This document shows positions 7,139-13,354 of a stretch of 13,354 nt of DNA, piece after piece. Numbering within the stretch: the first letter of the stretch is position 1; every line of letters starts with the position of its first letter. The DNA is from Bacteroidales bacterium (GTDB lineage: Bacteria > Bacteroidota > Bacteroidia > Bacteroidales > UBA7960): assembly GCA_007128045.1 (NCBI GenBank), contig SKYG01000109.1, forward strand, positions 1-13,354, written 5' to 3'. Under the pieces are notes generated by a model. The model did no database searches. It saw only the letters and a list, made by a program, of their open reading frames with translations, and was not told where the DNA came from. The position numbers were made by a program, and so were the translations under genes.

Positions 7139-7146
7139 CAAACCTA
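7139..7146 (-). promoter_or_regulatory. Possible -7 box before the S1/OB-like gene
   Basis: TAGGTTTG on the minus strand fits TAnnTTTG and ends four bases (TTGT) before the ATG at 7134, the same spacing as at guaA. No TTTG is seen about 20 bases upstream, and it overlaps the pncA stop codon, so chance is a real alternative. Confidence 0.3.
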
Positions 7147-7752
7147 TAATACCATGTCTGAACTGATGATATGACCACCTTGCTGTCTGATTCTTTCTTT
7201 CATCGCGATAAAACCATCAGCAGAAATTGGGCGGGTAGCATCTTCGATAAGATATGTCTCAAAGCCTTCATTAAGTGCGTCCAAAGCAGAAAAACCAACA
7301 CAAAAATCGGCAGCAAGTCCAACAAGGTATACCCTGGTAACCTTTCTTCCTTTGAGGTAATCAGCAAGTCCGGTAGATTTTTTATGTTCGTTATCGTAGA
7401 ATGCGCTGTAGCTATCAATTTCTGGATCCATTCCCTTTCTGAATATGGCCTCAATATGATGCTGGTTAATATCGGTAGAGATCTCAGCACCACGGCTATT
7501 CTGAACGCAATGATCAGGCCATAGAATCTGTTCAGATCCATGATAGGCGATGGCTTCAAATACTGATTTACCAGGATGTGAGGATGCAAAACTACTATGT
7601 CCGGCAGGGTGCCAATCCTGAGTCGCAACGACCAGGGGAAATAACTCTTGTAATCTGTTTACCAAAGGAATAATTTCATCACCACCTGGAACAGCCAATG
7701 ACCTGCCAGGTAAAAAATCATATTGAATATCAGTTATGATAAGTGCTTTCAT
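7144..7752 (-). CDS. pncA: Nicotinamidase (PncA type)
   Basis: A 202-residue cysteine hydrolase of the isochorismatase fold that converts nicotinamide to nicotinate and ammonia in the cytosol. The catalytic triad is visible: Asp8 (LIITDIQYDF), Lys106 (FRKGMDP) and Cys151 (GLAADFCV). Metal ligands are Asp46, His48 and His52 in TQDWHPAGHSSF, plus His81 in WPDHCVQ. 'DSYSAF' follows the lysine, as in the family. The usual Thr of 'GLATD(Y/F)C' is Ala here, a small deviation next to the nucleophile. Length is normal. No Shine-Dalgarno site is seen. It lies 74 bases downstream of pncB, whose product uses nicotinate, so both serve NAD salvage. The gap holds a 17-base palindrome but only a weak promoter-like box (TCTATTTG). 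Confidence 0.95.
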   Translation of the reverse strand: MKALIITDIQYDFLPGRSLAVPGGDEIIPLVNRLQELFPLVVATQDWHPAGHSSFASSHPGKSVFEAIAYHGSEQILWPDHCVQNSRGAEISTDINQHHIEAIFRKGMDPEIDSYSAFYDNEHKKSTGLADYLKGRKVTRVYLVGLAADFCVGFSALDALNEGFETYLIEDATRPISADGFIAMKERIRQQGGHIISSDMVL

Positions 7753-7815
7753 AATAACGTAACAAATAGAGGGCTTAATGGTTTAACAAGGCAACAATGT
7801 ACGCCAATCAAAATC

Positions 7816-7832
7816 CTGTAATGTCATTACAG
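7816..7832. promoter_or_regulatory. Perfect 17-base palindrome over the pncB stop codon
   Basis: CTGTAATG-T-CATTACAG has perfect 8-base arms around one base and covers the pncB TAA (7827-7829), 64 bases upstream of pncA. The one-base centre suits a dimeric repressor site on DNA better than an RNA hairpin; as RNA, a 7-base stem with a 3-base loop is possible, followed on the minus strand by the T-rich GATTTTGATT. It could be an operator for pncA or a weak terminator/processing site. No regulator family is assigned. Confidence 0.45.
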
Positions 7833-9242
7833 ATATATCTGGTATTTCGTGATTAACTCCCCCCGCAGTGCAGATAAATTATTACTTATCCCGACTTTAT
7901 AAATATGTGGAAAGTCAAATCGTTTGTGTTCCTCCGGTAGTTGTTTCAGTCGCTCAGACACCCATTCTTTAAGCTCACTGACATGCAAAGCCTGATTCTG
8001 AATATCACCTTTATCCATATGACATACAAACAGGTCTTCCCTATCATATTCGCTCAAGTCCAATGACTTCTCCTTTTCGAAAGGATGTATCATCCGCTCA
8101 GGTTCCGGATCGTCTGCCAAACAGATACAGTCGGCATGAAACATCAGATCCTTATCCAAATAGCGATACACCTTTTTCACTCCCGGCAAGGTGGTTTTCT
8201 GAACATTCTCAGATATTTTTAGTCGTGGGATATTCTTGTAATCAGACAATTTATAGACACCGTCCAGTGCACCATCAGGACTGCCTGTTATCAAACTTGT
8301 GCCAACCCCAAAAACATCAATTGGTGCTTTTTGATCCAGCAAACTTTTCACCACATATTCGTCTAGTTGGTTCGAAACAATTATTTTCACATAGCCGAGT
8401 CCCTCTTGATCAAGTATTTTTCTTGATTTTTTTGCCAGGTACGCCAGGTCACCGCTATCCAGACGAATGGCGTTCAGCCTCTTACCTATTGCTTCGAGTT
8501 CTTTGGCAACGATGATGGCGTTGGGCACCCCACTCCTCAGCGTATTATATGTATCAACAAGTAATGTACAGCTATCAGGGTAAGTATGTGCATAATTCCG
8601 AAAGGCCTCCAGTTCATCATCATGGCTTTCTATATAAGAATGGGCCATGGTGCCGGCAGGCTGAAGGTCGTATAGGTTTGCCGAATAGACATTGGAAGTA
8701 TTGTCAAATCCGCCGATGATGGCAGCACGAGACGCACTTACGCCACCAAAAGACTGAGCCCTGCGCAGGCCGAAATCGCTTAATACCCGGTTGCCGGCAG
8801 AAAACCGTATCCGGCTGGCCTTTGTGGCAATAAGCGATTGAAAGTTCAGCACATTCAGCAAAAGGGTTTCAATTAACTGTGTTTCAATTAAAGTCCCTTC
8901 TACTCGTAGGATGGGTTCGAAAGGAAAGACCACCTCTCCCTCTCGCATACCGTATATACTGCCTTTAAAATGAAAGGATCTCAGGTAATCCAGAAAGTCA
9001 TCCCCAAAGCCCAGCTTCTTTAAATAGTCAATGTCTCTATCCTTGAACCGCAGGTTATCAATCATTAACAGTAGTTCATCCAGGCCGGCAAAAATCACGT
9101 AGCCACCGCTATTGGGAATCTTTCTGAAAAAATAATCGAAACAGGCAGGGTTCTCATGGCGCTGACCTTTGAAATAGGACTGTGCCATGGTTATCTGGTA
9201 GAAATCTGTGTAGAGGGGCGACAGGTCATTATAGTCAAACAT
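7827..9242 (-). CDS. pncB: Nicotinate phosphoribosyltransferase
   Basis: A 471-residue NAPRTase that makes nicotinate mononucleotide from nicotinate and PRPP, driven by ATP (Preiss-Handler route, cytosol). Visible hallmarks: N-terminal 'LYTDFYQITMAQSYF', 'FDYFFRKIPNSGGYVIFAGL', 'LNFQSLIATKASRI', 'DFGLRRAQS' (156-163), 'GGFDNTSNV', and 'GTMAHSYI' with His201 as the likely phosphorylated histidine. 'LVDTYNT', 'IRLDSGDL' and 'VFGVGTSL' follow and shape the phosphoribosyl site. Length fits the long bacterial class. It starts four bases after the nfeD stop, so it is almost surely on the nfeD transcript, and it is followed by pncA, the enzyme making its substrate. Confidence 0.96.
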   Translation of the reverse strand: MFDYNDLSPLYTDFYQITMAQSYFKGQRHENPACFDYFFRKIPNSGGYVIFAGLDELLLMIDNLRFKDRDIDYLKKLGFGDDFLDYLRSFHFKGSIYGMREGEVVFPFEPILRVEGTLIETQLIETLLLNVLNFQSLIATKASRIRFSAGNRVLSDFGLRRAQSFGGVSASRAAIIGGFDNTSNVYSANLYDLQPAGTMAHSYIESHDDELEAFRNYAHTYPDSCTLLVDTYNTLRSGVPNAIIVAKELEAIGKRLNAIRLDSGDLAYLAKKSRKILDQEGLGYVKIIVSNQLDEYVVKSLLDQKAPIDVFGVGTSLITGSPDGALDGVYKLSDYKNIPRLKISENVQKTTLPGVKKVYRYLDKDLMFHADCICLADDPEPERMIHPFEKEKSLDLSEYDREDLFVCHMDKGDIQNQALHVSELKEWVSERLKQLPEEHKRFDFPHIYKVGISNNLSALRGELITKYQIYL

Positions 9243-9246
9243 GTGT

Positions 9247-10629
9247 TCAGGCCTTTATGACAAACAGTGTCGATGTTTCATATTTTACCACTTTAACAGG
9301 TTCTCCCTTGTCGATGAATCCGGTGAGCGCAGTCGCATCATACACATCGTCATCGATTTCAACTTTGCCGCTCGGACGCAGCATGGTAAAGGCAGTACCT
9401 GTCTTGCCGTGCATAGACCTCATCTGAACATTTGCCGAGGTATATCCTTCGTCGGTATTTTGAACCGTGTCAAGCGCCAGCTCACCGAAACGGGTTGTGG
9501 TAAAGAGCTTTTTGCTTAAATAAAAGGAACTGGTTAAAGAAAGAAAGAACGCAATTATTACAATCATAAAGGCCTTGAAAACTTCAGAAACAGGAACCCC
9601 TGTAAAGTCAAAGCCATCGTTTCCGACCATAGCGATGGCCAGCCCGCTTATTACAAAGAAGATGCCCAGAATCCCTGTAACACCGAAACCAGGTATAATA
9701 AACAATTCGACAGCTATCAGTATGAAGCCAGCAATGAAAAGAATGATTTCGTAATGCGAGGCCAATCCTTCGAGGTAAAGTGGTGCAAAATAGAGCAAGG
9801 CAGCTGAAAGTGCCATAATGATTGGGAAGCCCAACCCCGGTGTTTGCAGCTCAAAGTAAATACCGCCCAATATCAGCATGATCAATAGGCCGCTTACTAC
9901 GGGACTTATCAGAAAACCGATAATACGATCCATAAGCGACAGTTTCTGCTCAATAATCTGGTAGTCAGCTATACCTGCCACCTCCATCAGTTCTTCGACA
10001 TTTTCTGCCAACCCTTCGCTGAATCCCCATCGCAGGGCTTCTGACGAAGTAAATGTAAGCACCTTGCCTTCTTCTATGACCCCTTCTATTTCAATAGACG
10101 GGTCTACCATGGCCTGGGCAATTTGCGGGTCCCGGCCTTTGGCTTCAGCCGTAGAGCGCATCATAGACCGCATATATGACTGGTACTTATCGGGAACCAC
10201 ATCGCCGGTTTGATCCACAACTGTGGCAGCACCAATGTTACCACCGGGACGCATATAGATCCTGTCGGCCGCAATGGATATCAGCGCACCTGCCGATGCT
10301 GCATTATTATCGATAAATACAATAACAGGTATACGTGATTGCATGATGCGTGTTCGCAGCGAGTCGGCGGCATCGACAGCGCCACCATAGGTGTTAAGGT
10401 GCAATAGGACAAAGTCGGCACCCAGGCTGTCTGCCTCCTCAAAAGCCCTTCTTGCCTTATGCACCGCCGGTGGGGCAATGTTTTCCTTGATATCAAACTT
10501 ATAAATCAGGAACGTCTTCCCGGGATTAGCCTCCAGTACCTCTGCGACCCTGTCAACACGCTGGGCAATACCAGGTAATACCAAAAGCAGTGACATGATC
10601 ACCAACAGGACATGTTTATTTGTTTTCAT
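9247..10629 (-). CDS. nfeD: NfeD family membrane-bound ClpP-class serine protease
   Basis: A 460-residue full-length NfeD1b-type protein. Residues 1-22 are a signal peptide (MKTNKHVLLVIMSLLLVLPGIAQ). Residues about 38-220 form a ClpP/SppA-like protease domain with 'LHLNTYGGAVDAADSL', nucleophile Ser112 in NNAASAGALIS, and general-base Lys148 in 'DKYQSYMRSMMRSTAEAKGRDP', the Ser-Lys dyad of the family. Four to five membrane helices occupy about 235-370. The last part (405-460) is the NfeD OB-fold with 'GKTGTAFTMLRPSGKVEID' and 'GFIDKGEPVKVV'. Homologues cut stomatin/SPFH proteins and are usually next to such a gene; none is visible here. Instead pncB follows after four bases, so nfeD leads a probable nfeD-pncB(-pncA) transcript. 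A structured inverted repeat stands 28 bases upstream of the ATG. Confidence 0.94.
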   Translation of the reverse strand: MKTNKHVLLVIMSLLLVLPGIAQRVDRVAEVLEANPGKTFLIYKFDIKENIAPPAVHKARRAFEEADSLGADFVLLHLNTYGGAVDAADSLRTRIMQSRIPVIVFIDNNAASAGALISIAADRIYMRPGGNIGAATVVDQTGDVVPDKYQSYMRSMMRSTAEAKGRDPQIAQAMVDPSIEIEGVIEEGKVLTFTSSEALRWGFSEGLAENVEELMEVAGIADYQIIEQKLSLMDRIIGFLISPVVSGLLIMLILGGIYFELQTPGLGFPIIMALSAALLYFAPLYLEGLASHYEIILFIAGFILIAVELFIIPGFGVTGILGIFFVISGLAIAMVGNDGFDFTGVPVSEVFKAFMIVIIAFFLSLTSSFYLSKKLFTTTRFGELALDTVQNTDEGYTSANVQMRSMHGKTGTAFTMLRPSGKVEIDDDVYDATALTGFIDKGEPVKVVKYETSTLFVIKA

Positions 10630-10656
10630 TCGAATAAATTTGATTAAATCGGTTAA

Positions 10657-10716
10657 ATGGAACCCACTAACGTTTGTTCATGTCCTTTTGTGACGTGCAC
10701 GTCATGTGGGTTTCAT
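10657..10716 (-). promoter_or_regulatory. Nested inverted repeats upstream of nfeD
   Basis: Outer arms ATGGAACCCAC (10657-10667) and GTGGGTTTCAT (10706-10716) pair over 11 positions with a single mismatch. Directly inside the right arm lies a perfect 14-base palindrome, TGACGTGCACGTCA (10691-10704). The element is between ffs and nfeD, 27 bases before the nfeD ATG in the minus direction. It may be an operator or a structured 5' leader of nfeD. No T-run follows on either strand, so it is not a standard terminator. No known riboswitch was recognised. Confidence 0.55.
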
Positions 10717-10746
10717 AGGGTTGTTAAAATTTGTCAAAAAGCCAGA

Positions 10747-10778
10747 AAGTCTGAATGTCTGAAAGCAGAAAAGTCATA
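10747..10778 (+). repeat. Degenerate octad array downstream of the SRP RNA
   Basis: Four loose 8-base units follow one another: AAGTCTGA, ATGTCTGA, AAGCAGAA, AAGTCATA. The first two differ by one base. The array lies 3' of the ffs terminator run, in the gap leading to nfeD. Confidence 0.45.
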
Positions 10779-10791
10779 AAGGTGCACTGTG

Positions 10792-10798
10792 AAAAAAA
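10792..10798 (-). terminator. T-run after the SRP RNA terminal stem
   Basis: On the minus strand the closing stem arm CTTACC is followed by seven T residues (TTTTTTT, then CACAG). With the closing helix of the RNA this is a plausible intrinsic terminator for ffs. Confidence 0.6.
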
Positions 10799-10892
10799 GG
10801 TAAGCCGGACATCGCACCGCTACGACCGCTTACCCTTGCTACCTTCCGGTCCTGGGGGAGTTCAGCGGGAGCTGGTCGTATCAGACTTACCC
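10799..10892 (-). ncRNA. ffs: Signal recognition particle RNA, small bacterial type (4.5S)
   Basis: Read on the minus strand, the region contains the near-universal SRP core CCAGGACCGGAAGGTAGCAA: GGAA tetraloop, CCAGG/AGCA internal loop and the following AGGG. Flanking helices pair perfectly: TACGACC with GGTCGTA, and the closing GGTAAG with CTTACC. The 3' side has the usual GCGGTGCGATGTCC segment. The length of about 94 bases fits the small bacterial class without an Alu domain. The RNA with Ffh directs membrane and secreted proteins to SecYEG. A TAACTTTG box ends five bases before the likely 5' end and a T-run follows the 3' end. The flanking genes are unrelated. Ends are judged from the terminal stem and may be off by a few bases. 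Confidence 0.93.
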
Positions 10893-10897
10893 AAGGG

Positions 10898-10905
10898 CAA
10901 AGTTA
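10898..10905 (-). promoter_or_regulatory. -7 box of the ffs promoter
   Basis: TAACTTTG on the minus strand fits TAnnTTTG fully and ends five bases before the SRP RNA's closing stem, the expected distance to a start site. A TTTG at 10929-10932 could be the -33 element, with a slightly long spacer of 23 bases. Confidence 0.6.
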
Positions 10906-10937
10906 ATAAAAGATTCGGACATATAACCCAAATAATA

Positions 10938-10972
10938 AAAAGTGAAAAGTGAAAAGTGAAAAGTGAAAAGTG
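10938..10972 (+). repeat. Perfect heptad array (AAAAGTG)x5 upstream of ffs
   Basis: Five identical copies of AAAAGTG, then A-rich sequence. The array lies just upstream of the ffs promoter (minus strand unit CACTTTT), about 45 bases before the RNA start. Perfect identity suggests recent expansion or an assembly-sensitive microsatellite. From its end to 11075 I see only AT-rich, gene-free sequence. Confidence 0.9.
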
Positions 10973-11075
10973 AAAAAATAATGAATATATGTTTCAACAA
11001 TGCTGACAAGTAAATGTTTATAAATGCACGGCTTTTTGTTAATAAAATCCCCACCCAATCTATATGACAAATAGT

Positions 11076-11083
11076 TATATTTG
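11076..11083 (+). promoter_or_regulatory. Putative -7 box for the DUF4199 gene
   Basis: TATATTTG matches TAnnTTTG at all fixed bases. No TTTG is found about 20 bases upstream. Transcription would start near 11089 and give a leader of about 100 bases containing the AATTCNN array. Confidence 0.4.
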
Positions 11084-11129
11084 TGTTCTGTTCAGGGCAC
11101 TTTATCAAAATACATTGTAATTAACCACC

Positions 11130-11171
11130 AATTCATAATTCTCAATTCAAAATTCATAATTCTAAATTCAT
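11130..11171 (+). repeat. Heptad array (AATTCNN)x6 in the leader of the DUF4199 gene
   Basis: Six 7-base units: AATTCAT, AATTCTC, AATTCAA, AATTCAT, AATTCTA, AATTCAT. It ends 16 bases before the ATG at 11188. The 12-mer AATTCATAATTC also stands just before the YggS-type gene (4305-4316). Confidence 0.85.
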
Positions 11172-11187
11172 TTAAACTATTCAGAAG

Positions 11188-11715
11188 ATGGAACACATGG
11201 AAGAAACAAAACAAAGTGGCATGTTCATGCCAGCCCTGCAATATGGGGTATTAACGGCCATTGCGCTGATTGCATTGACATTGTTCATTTATTTTGCAGG
11301 AATGATCACTGTAAAATGGACGTCGTGGATCGGCTATGGCATATTGCTTGCGGGGATTATAATCGCGACTTTGGCATATCGAAATGAGCATCGTGGCGGG
11401 TTCATCAATTATGGAACGGCTCTGGGCTTCGGGACGTTGACTATCTTTATTGCATCGGTGATCACCGCCATATTCACCTTTGTCTTTTATAAATTTCTGG
11501 CGCCAGATGCCTTGGCGCAGGTAAAGGTTGCCGCGGAAGTACAAATCCTTGAAGCGAACCCTAACGTAAGCGATCAGGAACTTGACTTGGCCATGAGGTT
11601 TGTTTCTCCCGTACTCATGTCTATCACCACCATTTTCTCCTATACATTTTTAGGGTTTGTCATCTCCCTGATCACCTCGGCAGTCCTGAAAAAGAAGGAC
11701 CCGCTGGAAGCGTAA
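11188..11715 (+). CDS. DUF4199 domain membrane protein
   Basis: A 175-residue inner-membrane protein with the DUF4199 pattern common in Bacteroidota; its biochemical role is not known to me. Four hydrophobic segments are visible at about 15-39, 44-63, 76-103 and 140-166. The conserved 'RNEHRGGFINYGTALGFG' lies before helix 3, and a polar loop (104-139) stands between helices 3 and 4. The C-terminus KKKDPLEA is basic and probably cytoplasmic. The ATG at 11188 is taken as the start; a second in-frame ATG at 11197 has GGA five to seven bases upstream and is a fair alternative. A TAnnTTTG box lies about 105 bases upstream with a heptad array between. No neighbour points to a pathway. Confidence 0.85.
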   Translation: MEHMEETKQSGMFMPALQYGVLTAIALIALTLFIYFAGMITVKWTSWIGYGILLAGIIIATLAYRNEHRGGFINYGTALGFGTLTIFIASVITAIFTFVFYKFLAPDALAQVKVAAEVQILEANPNVSDQELDLAMRFVSPVLMSITTIFSYTFLGFVISLITSAVLKKKDPLEA

Positions 11716-11723
11716 AAAGTGAG

Positions 11724-11795
11724 TTGAGTTGTTGAGTTGTTGAGTTGTTGAATTGTTGAGTCGTTGAATTGTTGAGTCGTTGAGGTGTTGAGGAG
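11724..11795 (+). repeat. Octad array (TTGAGTTG-like)x9 between convergent genes
   Basis: Nine 8-base units: three TTGAGTTG, then TTGAATTG, TTGAGTCG, TTGAATTG, TTGAGTCG, TTGAGGTG, TTGAGGAG. The pair TTGAATTGTTGAGTCG occurs twice, showing duplication of a 16-base block. The array fills nearly all of the 87 bases between the DUF4199 stop and the stop of the surface protein. Confidence 0.92.
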
Positions 11796-11802
11796 TTTAA
11801 AC

Positions 11803-13354
11803 CTAAGCAAATCTTCTTCTGACAAGGTAAACAGCAGCAACAACCATTGCGGCCATGGCGAGATAGATGGCCCAGCGGCTCAATGGGATAGGTGCAGAAA
11901 CAGCCACGGTACCTTGTGCGATCAGATCGGTTTCGGGATCGGACTGGTCGACGCCTTCTGGCAGATCGAAAGTTGCGAAAGCCTGGTAGTTACCCATTCT
12001 TTCAGGGTCATAATCTTCAATATGCGTCCATGTCAGCGTTACCACATGAGGGGCATTCCCATCATCAAGTATTGTAGTTGTCGCTGGCATCATCGAAAGC
12101 GCATCTGCTTCGCTGGTACCGAAAGGCACGCCCACAACCCCGGCAGGATTGATGGCTGCGATCACGGTGTTGGAGAAGTCATCCAAATCGCGGGGAATTA
12201 ATTGAAAGGTACTACCAAACTGCAAGATTACACCAATAATATGTTTTGGGGTTTCAGGAATGGATTGTCCGACATAATCTAGCTCGCTGTAATGGGTTCT
12301 CATGACACCTGTACCGGGTACCGGGTCGGTAACGGTATAATTGGTGGTACCTGCAAAGGTTCCCGAAGCATTGAAAGAAACGCTCAGTACTTTAACAAGT
12401 TTTGCCTGATCGTCGGAAGACAGGGAATTAAGGGTCTTCACTTCCGGTACAATAACATTACCGAAGCTGGTTTTTGGCCCCGGATCTGAAATTGGCACGA
12501 ATTGCAACATATTTTCGAACACCGTCAATTCACCAGTGATGCCGGTTATTCCATCGCCCAGATCATAGGTGGTGGTAATGGTACCGGCAACGTCATCGAT
12601 AAGGATGGCACCGGTGGCATCCTGGATGTATTTGTGATTACGATAGTTGCCTTGTAACGTAAGAATAACTTCGCCCGTGATCTCATAGACAACGGGACCA
12701 GATTTTGCAAAAAGCATATCCCTTAGTTCGGCAATATTGGCCACTTGAAAAATTGATCCCATAATATAGTCTGCCTGAACCACAAAGCTCTCAAACCCTT
12801 TCTCTGTATCAATGGCTATTGCTTTCAGGGTTATTTCTCCAGTTCCCTCCCCAATTACTATTCCATTAGCATGGTTGTATAACAGGCTTCCAGCATCAGG
12901 TGTTGATCCATCGGTCGTGTATCGTATTTGAGCGGATGGAGAGAAGTCGTCGTAATTAGAAATAAAGACAGTTTGCTCTTCGTAATAAGTACCTTCAGAA
13001 AGAGAATATACTGGATCATCAATCAGACTAATTATCACATCGGAGATTCCAATTTGTTTACTCGAACCAGAATCACCACCCCGTTCCGAACTCCACTCAA
13101 TAGATATGATTGAATTTGGAAGAATATTCAATCCCTGTAGCGTTATCGACACCAATTTATCCACACCATCACTTGTTGAATATAGCAAATCAGGAACCTC
13201 AACGCCATTAACTTTGACTGTCCATTCAGGTGAACGGCCTTCGTTTACACGTGCCACCTTTCCGAGGTAGGAAATTTTCAATTCTTCAATAACAGAACTA
13301 GTATTGTTCATTAAATTCACAATAGCTGAGAATATGCCTGTATTTGAAGTATGT
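11803..13354 (-). CDS. Multidomain surface protein, C-terminal part (5' end outside window)
   Basis: The minus frame stays open to the right edge, so at least 516 residues are the C-terminal part of a longer exported protein; the ATG at 13320 is internal. Positions here count from that Met. About 1-100 has a beta-sandwich look ending 'SIEWSSERGGDSGSSKQIGISDVIISL'. About 101-186 resembles the chitobiase C-terminal type ('IRYTTDGSTPDAGSLLY', 'ITLKAIAID'). About 190-385 resembles paired OB-fold domains of Bacteroidota surface proteins ('YEITGEVILT', 'KYIQDATGAILIDD', 'LIPRDLDDF'). About 386-476 is an Ig-like module ('VPFGTSEADALSMMPATTT', 'LTWTHIEDYDPERMGNYQAFATFDLPEGVD'). The end is a PIPLSRW motif (477-483), a helix (484-500) and RRRFA, which looks like a membrane-sorting tail. 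Possible roles are a hydrolase, nuclease or adhesin; the catalytic part, if any, is off the window. Confidence 0.8.
   Translation of the reverse strand, partial: HTSNTGIFSAIVNLMNNTSSVIEELKISYLGKVARVNEGRSPEWTVKVNGVEVPDLLYSTSDGVDKLVSITLQGLNILPNSIISIEWSSERGGDSGSSKQIGISDVIISLIDDPVYSLSEGTYYEEQTVFISNYDDFSPSAQIRYTTDGSTPDAGSLLYNHANGIVIGEGTGEITLKAIAIDTEKGFESFVVQADYIMGSIFQVANIAELRDMLFAKSGPVVYEITGEVILTLQGNYRNHKYIQDATGAILIDDVAGTITTTYDLGDGITGITGELTVFENMLQFVPISDPGPKTSFGNVIVPEVKTLNSLSSDDQAKLVKVLSVSFNASGTFAGTTNYTVTDPVPGTGVMRTHYSELDYVGQSIPETPKHIIGVILQFGSTFQLIPRDLDDFSNTVIAAINPAGVVGVPFGTSEADALSMMPATTTILDDGNAPHVVTLTWTHIEDYDPERMGNYQAFATFDLPEGVDQSDPETDLIAQGTVAVSAPIPLSRWAIYLAMAAMVVAAVYLVRRRFA

Noticed and set aside
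8063..8515. 150-residue plus-strand reading frame
   Set aside because: It is fully antisense to pncB, whose conserved motifs cover the same bases; the frame has no recognisable domain.
10755..10952. Plus-strand reading frame of 65 residues
   Set aside because: It is antisense to the SRP RNA and runs into the AAAAGTG array; no protein signal.
10887..11108. Minus-strand reading frame of 73 residues with hydrophobic stretches
   Set aside because: It is encoded by the heptad array, AT-rich DNA and the ffs promoter; the hydrophobic look comes from low complexity.
11785..12201. 138-residue plus-strand reading frame
   Set aside because: It is antisense to the surface protein C-terminus, starts in the octad array and has no family features.
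13318..13320. ATG as the true start of the surface protein
   Set aside because: The frame stays open to the window edge and the ATG lies inside a domain-like segment with no signal peptide.

Overview
The window looks like a piece of a Bacteroidota chromosome, most likely a Bacteroidales/Marinilabiliales-type genome. Evidence for this is the FtsK-tail/LolA pair, the RecF-DciA pair, a DUF4199 membrane protein, a LysM plus periplasmic-binding-fold protein behind guaA, several TAnnTTTG promoter boxes of the Bacteroidota sigma factor, and little use of Shine-Dalgarno sites. The genus cannot be fixed from the sequence. Coding density is high and nearly all proteins are core housekeeping types. No prophage, transposase, CRISPR array, restriction or toxin locus is visible.

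Left part (1-2.7 kb): the last 21 codons of ftsK, then lolA (+), meeting tail to tail with a LysM/type-1 periplasmic-binding protein (-). That protein lies directly behind guaA (GMP synthase, -). Middle (4.2-6.7 kb): guaA diverges from a YggS/PLPBP-type PLP protein (+). A 244-base gap with repeats and two related hairpins follows, then recF (+) and dciA (+), which ends inside the stop codon of a convergent S1/OB-like protein (-). Next (6.65-10.6 kb): a minus-strand cluster read in the order nfeD, pncB, pncA, S1/OB-like gene. PncA (nicotinamide to nicotinate) and PncB (nicotinate to NaMN) together are the deamidating branch of NAD salvage.

The 558-base gap 10630-11187 holds the best RNA gene, a small bacterial SRP RNA (ffs, -), with a promoter box and a 3' T-run. 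It also holds a nested inverted-repeat structure before nfeD, short tandem repeats and a promoter box for the DUF4199 gene (+). The right end is the C-terminal half of a large multidomain surface protein (-) that runs off the window. It ends in a proline-containing motif, a membrane helix and an arginine cluster, resembling a sorting signal rather than a T9SS tail.

The most unusual signal is in the gaps. At least six intergenic places carry tandem arrays with a 7- or 8-base period but different unit sequences, and four of them (counting a two-unit one) end 5-16 bases before the start codon of a plus-strand gene. Two of the arrays share a 13-base core although 5 kb apart. Also worth checking are start codons placed four bases after a promoter box (possible leaderless mRNAs), a 17-base palindrome over the pncB stop codon, and gene pairs that converge with no room for a terminator.
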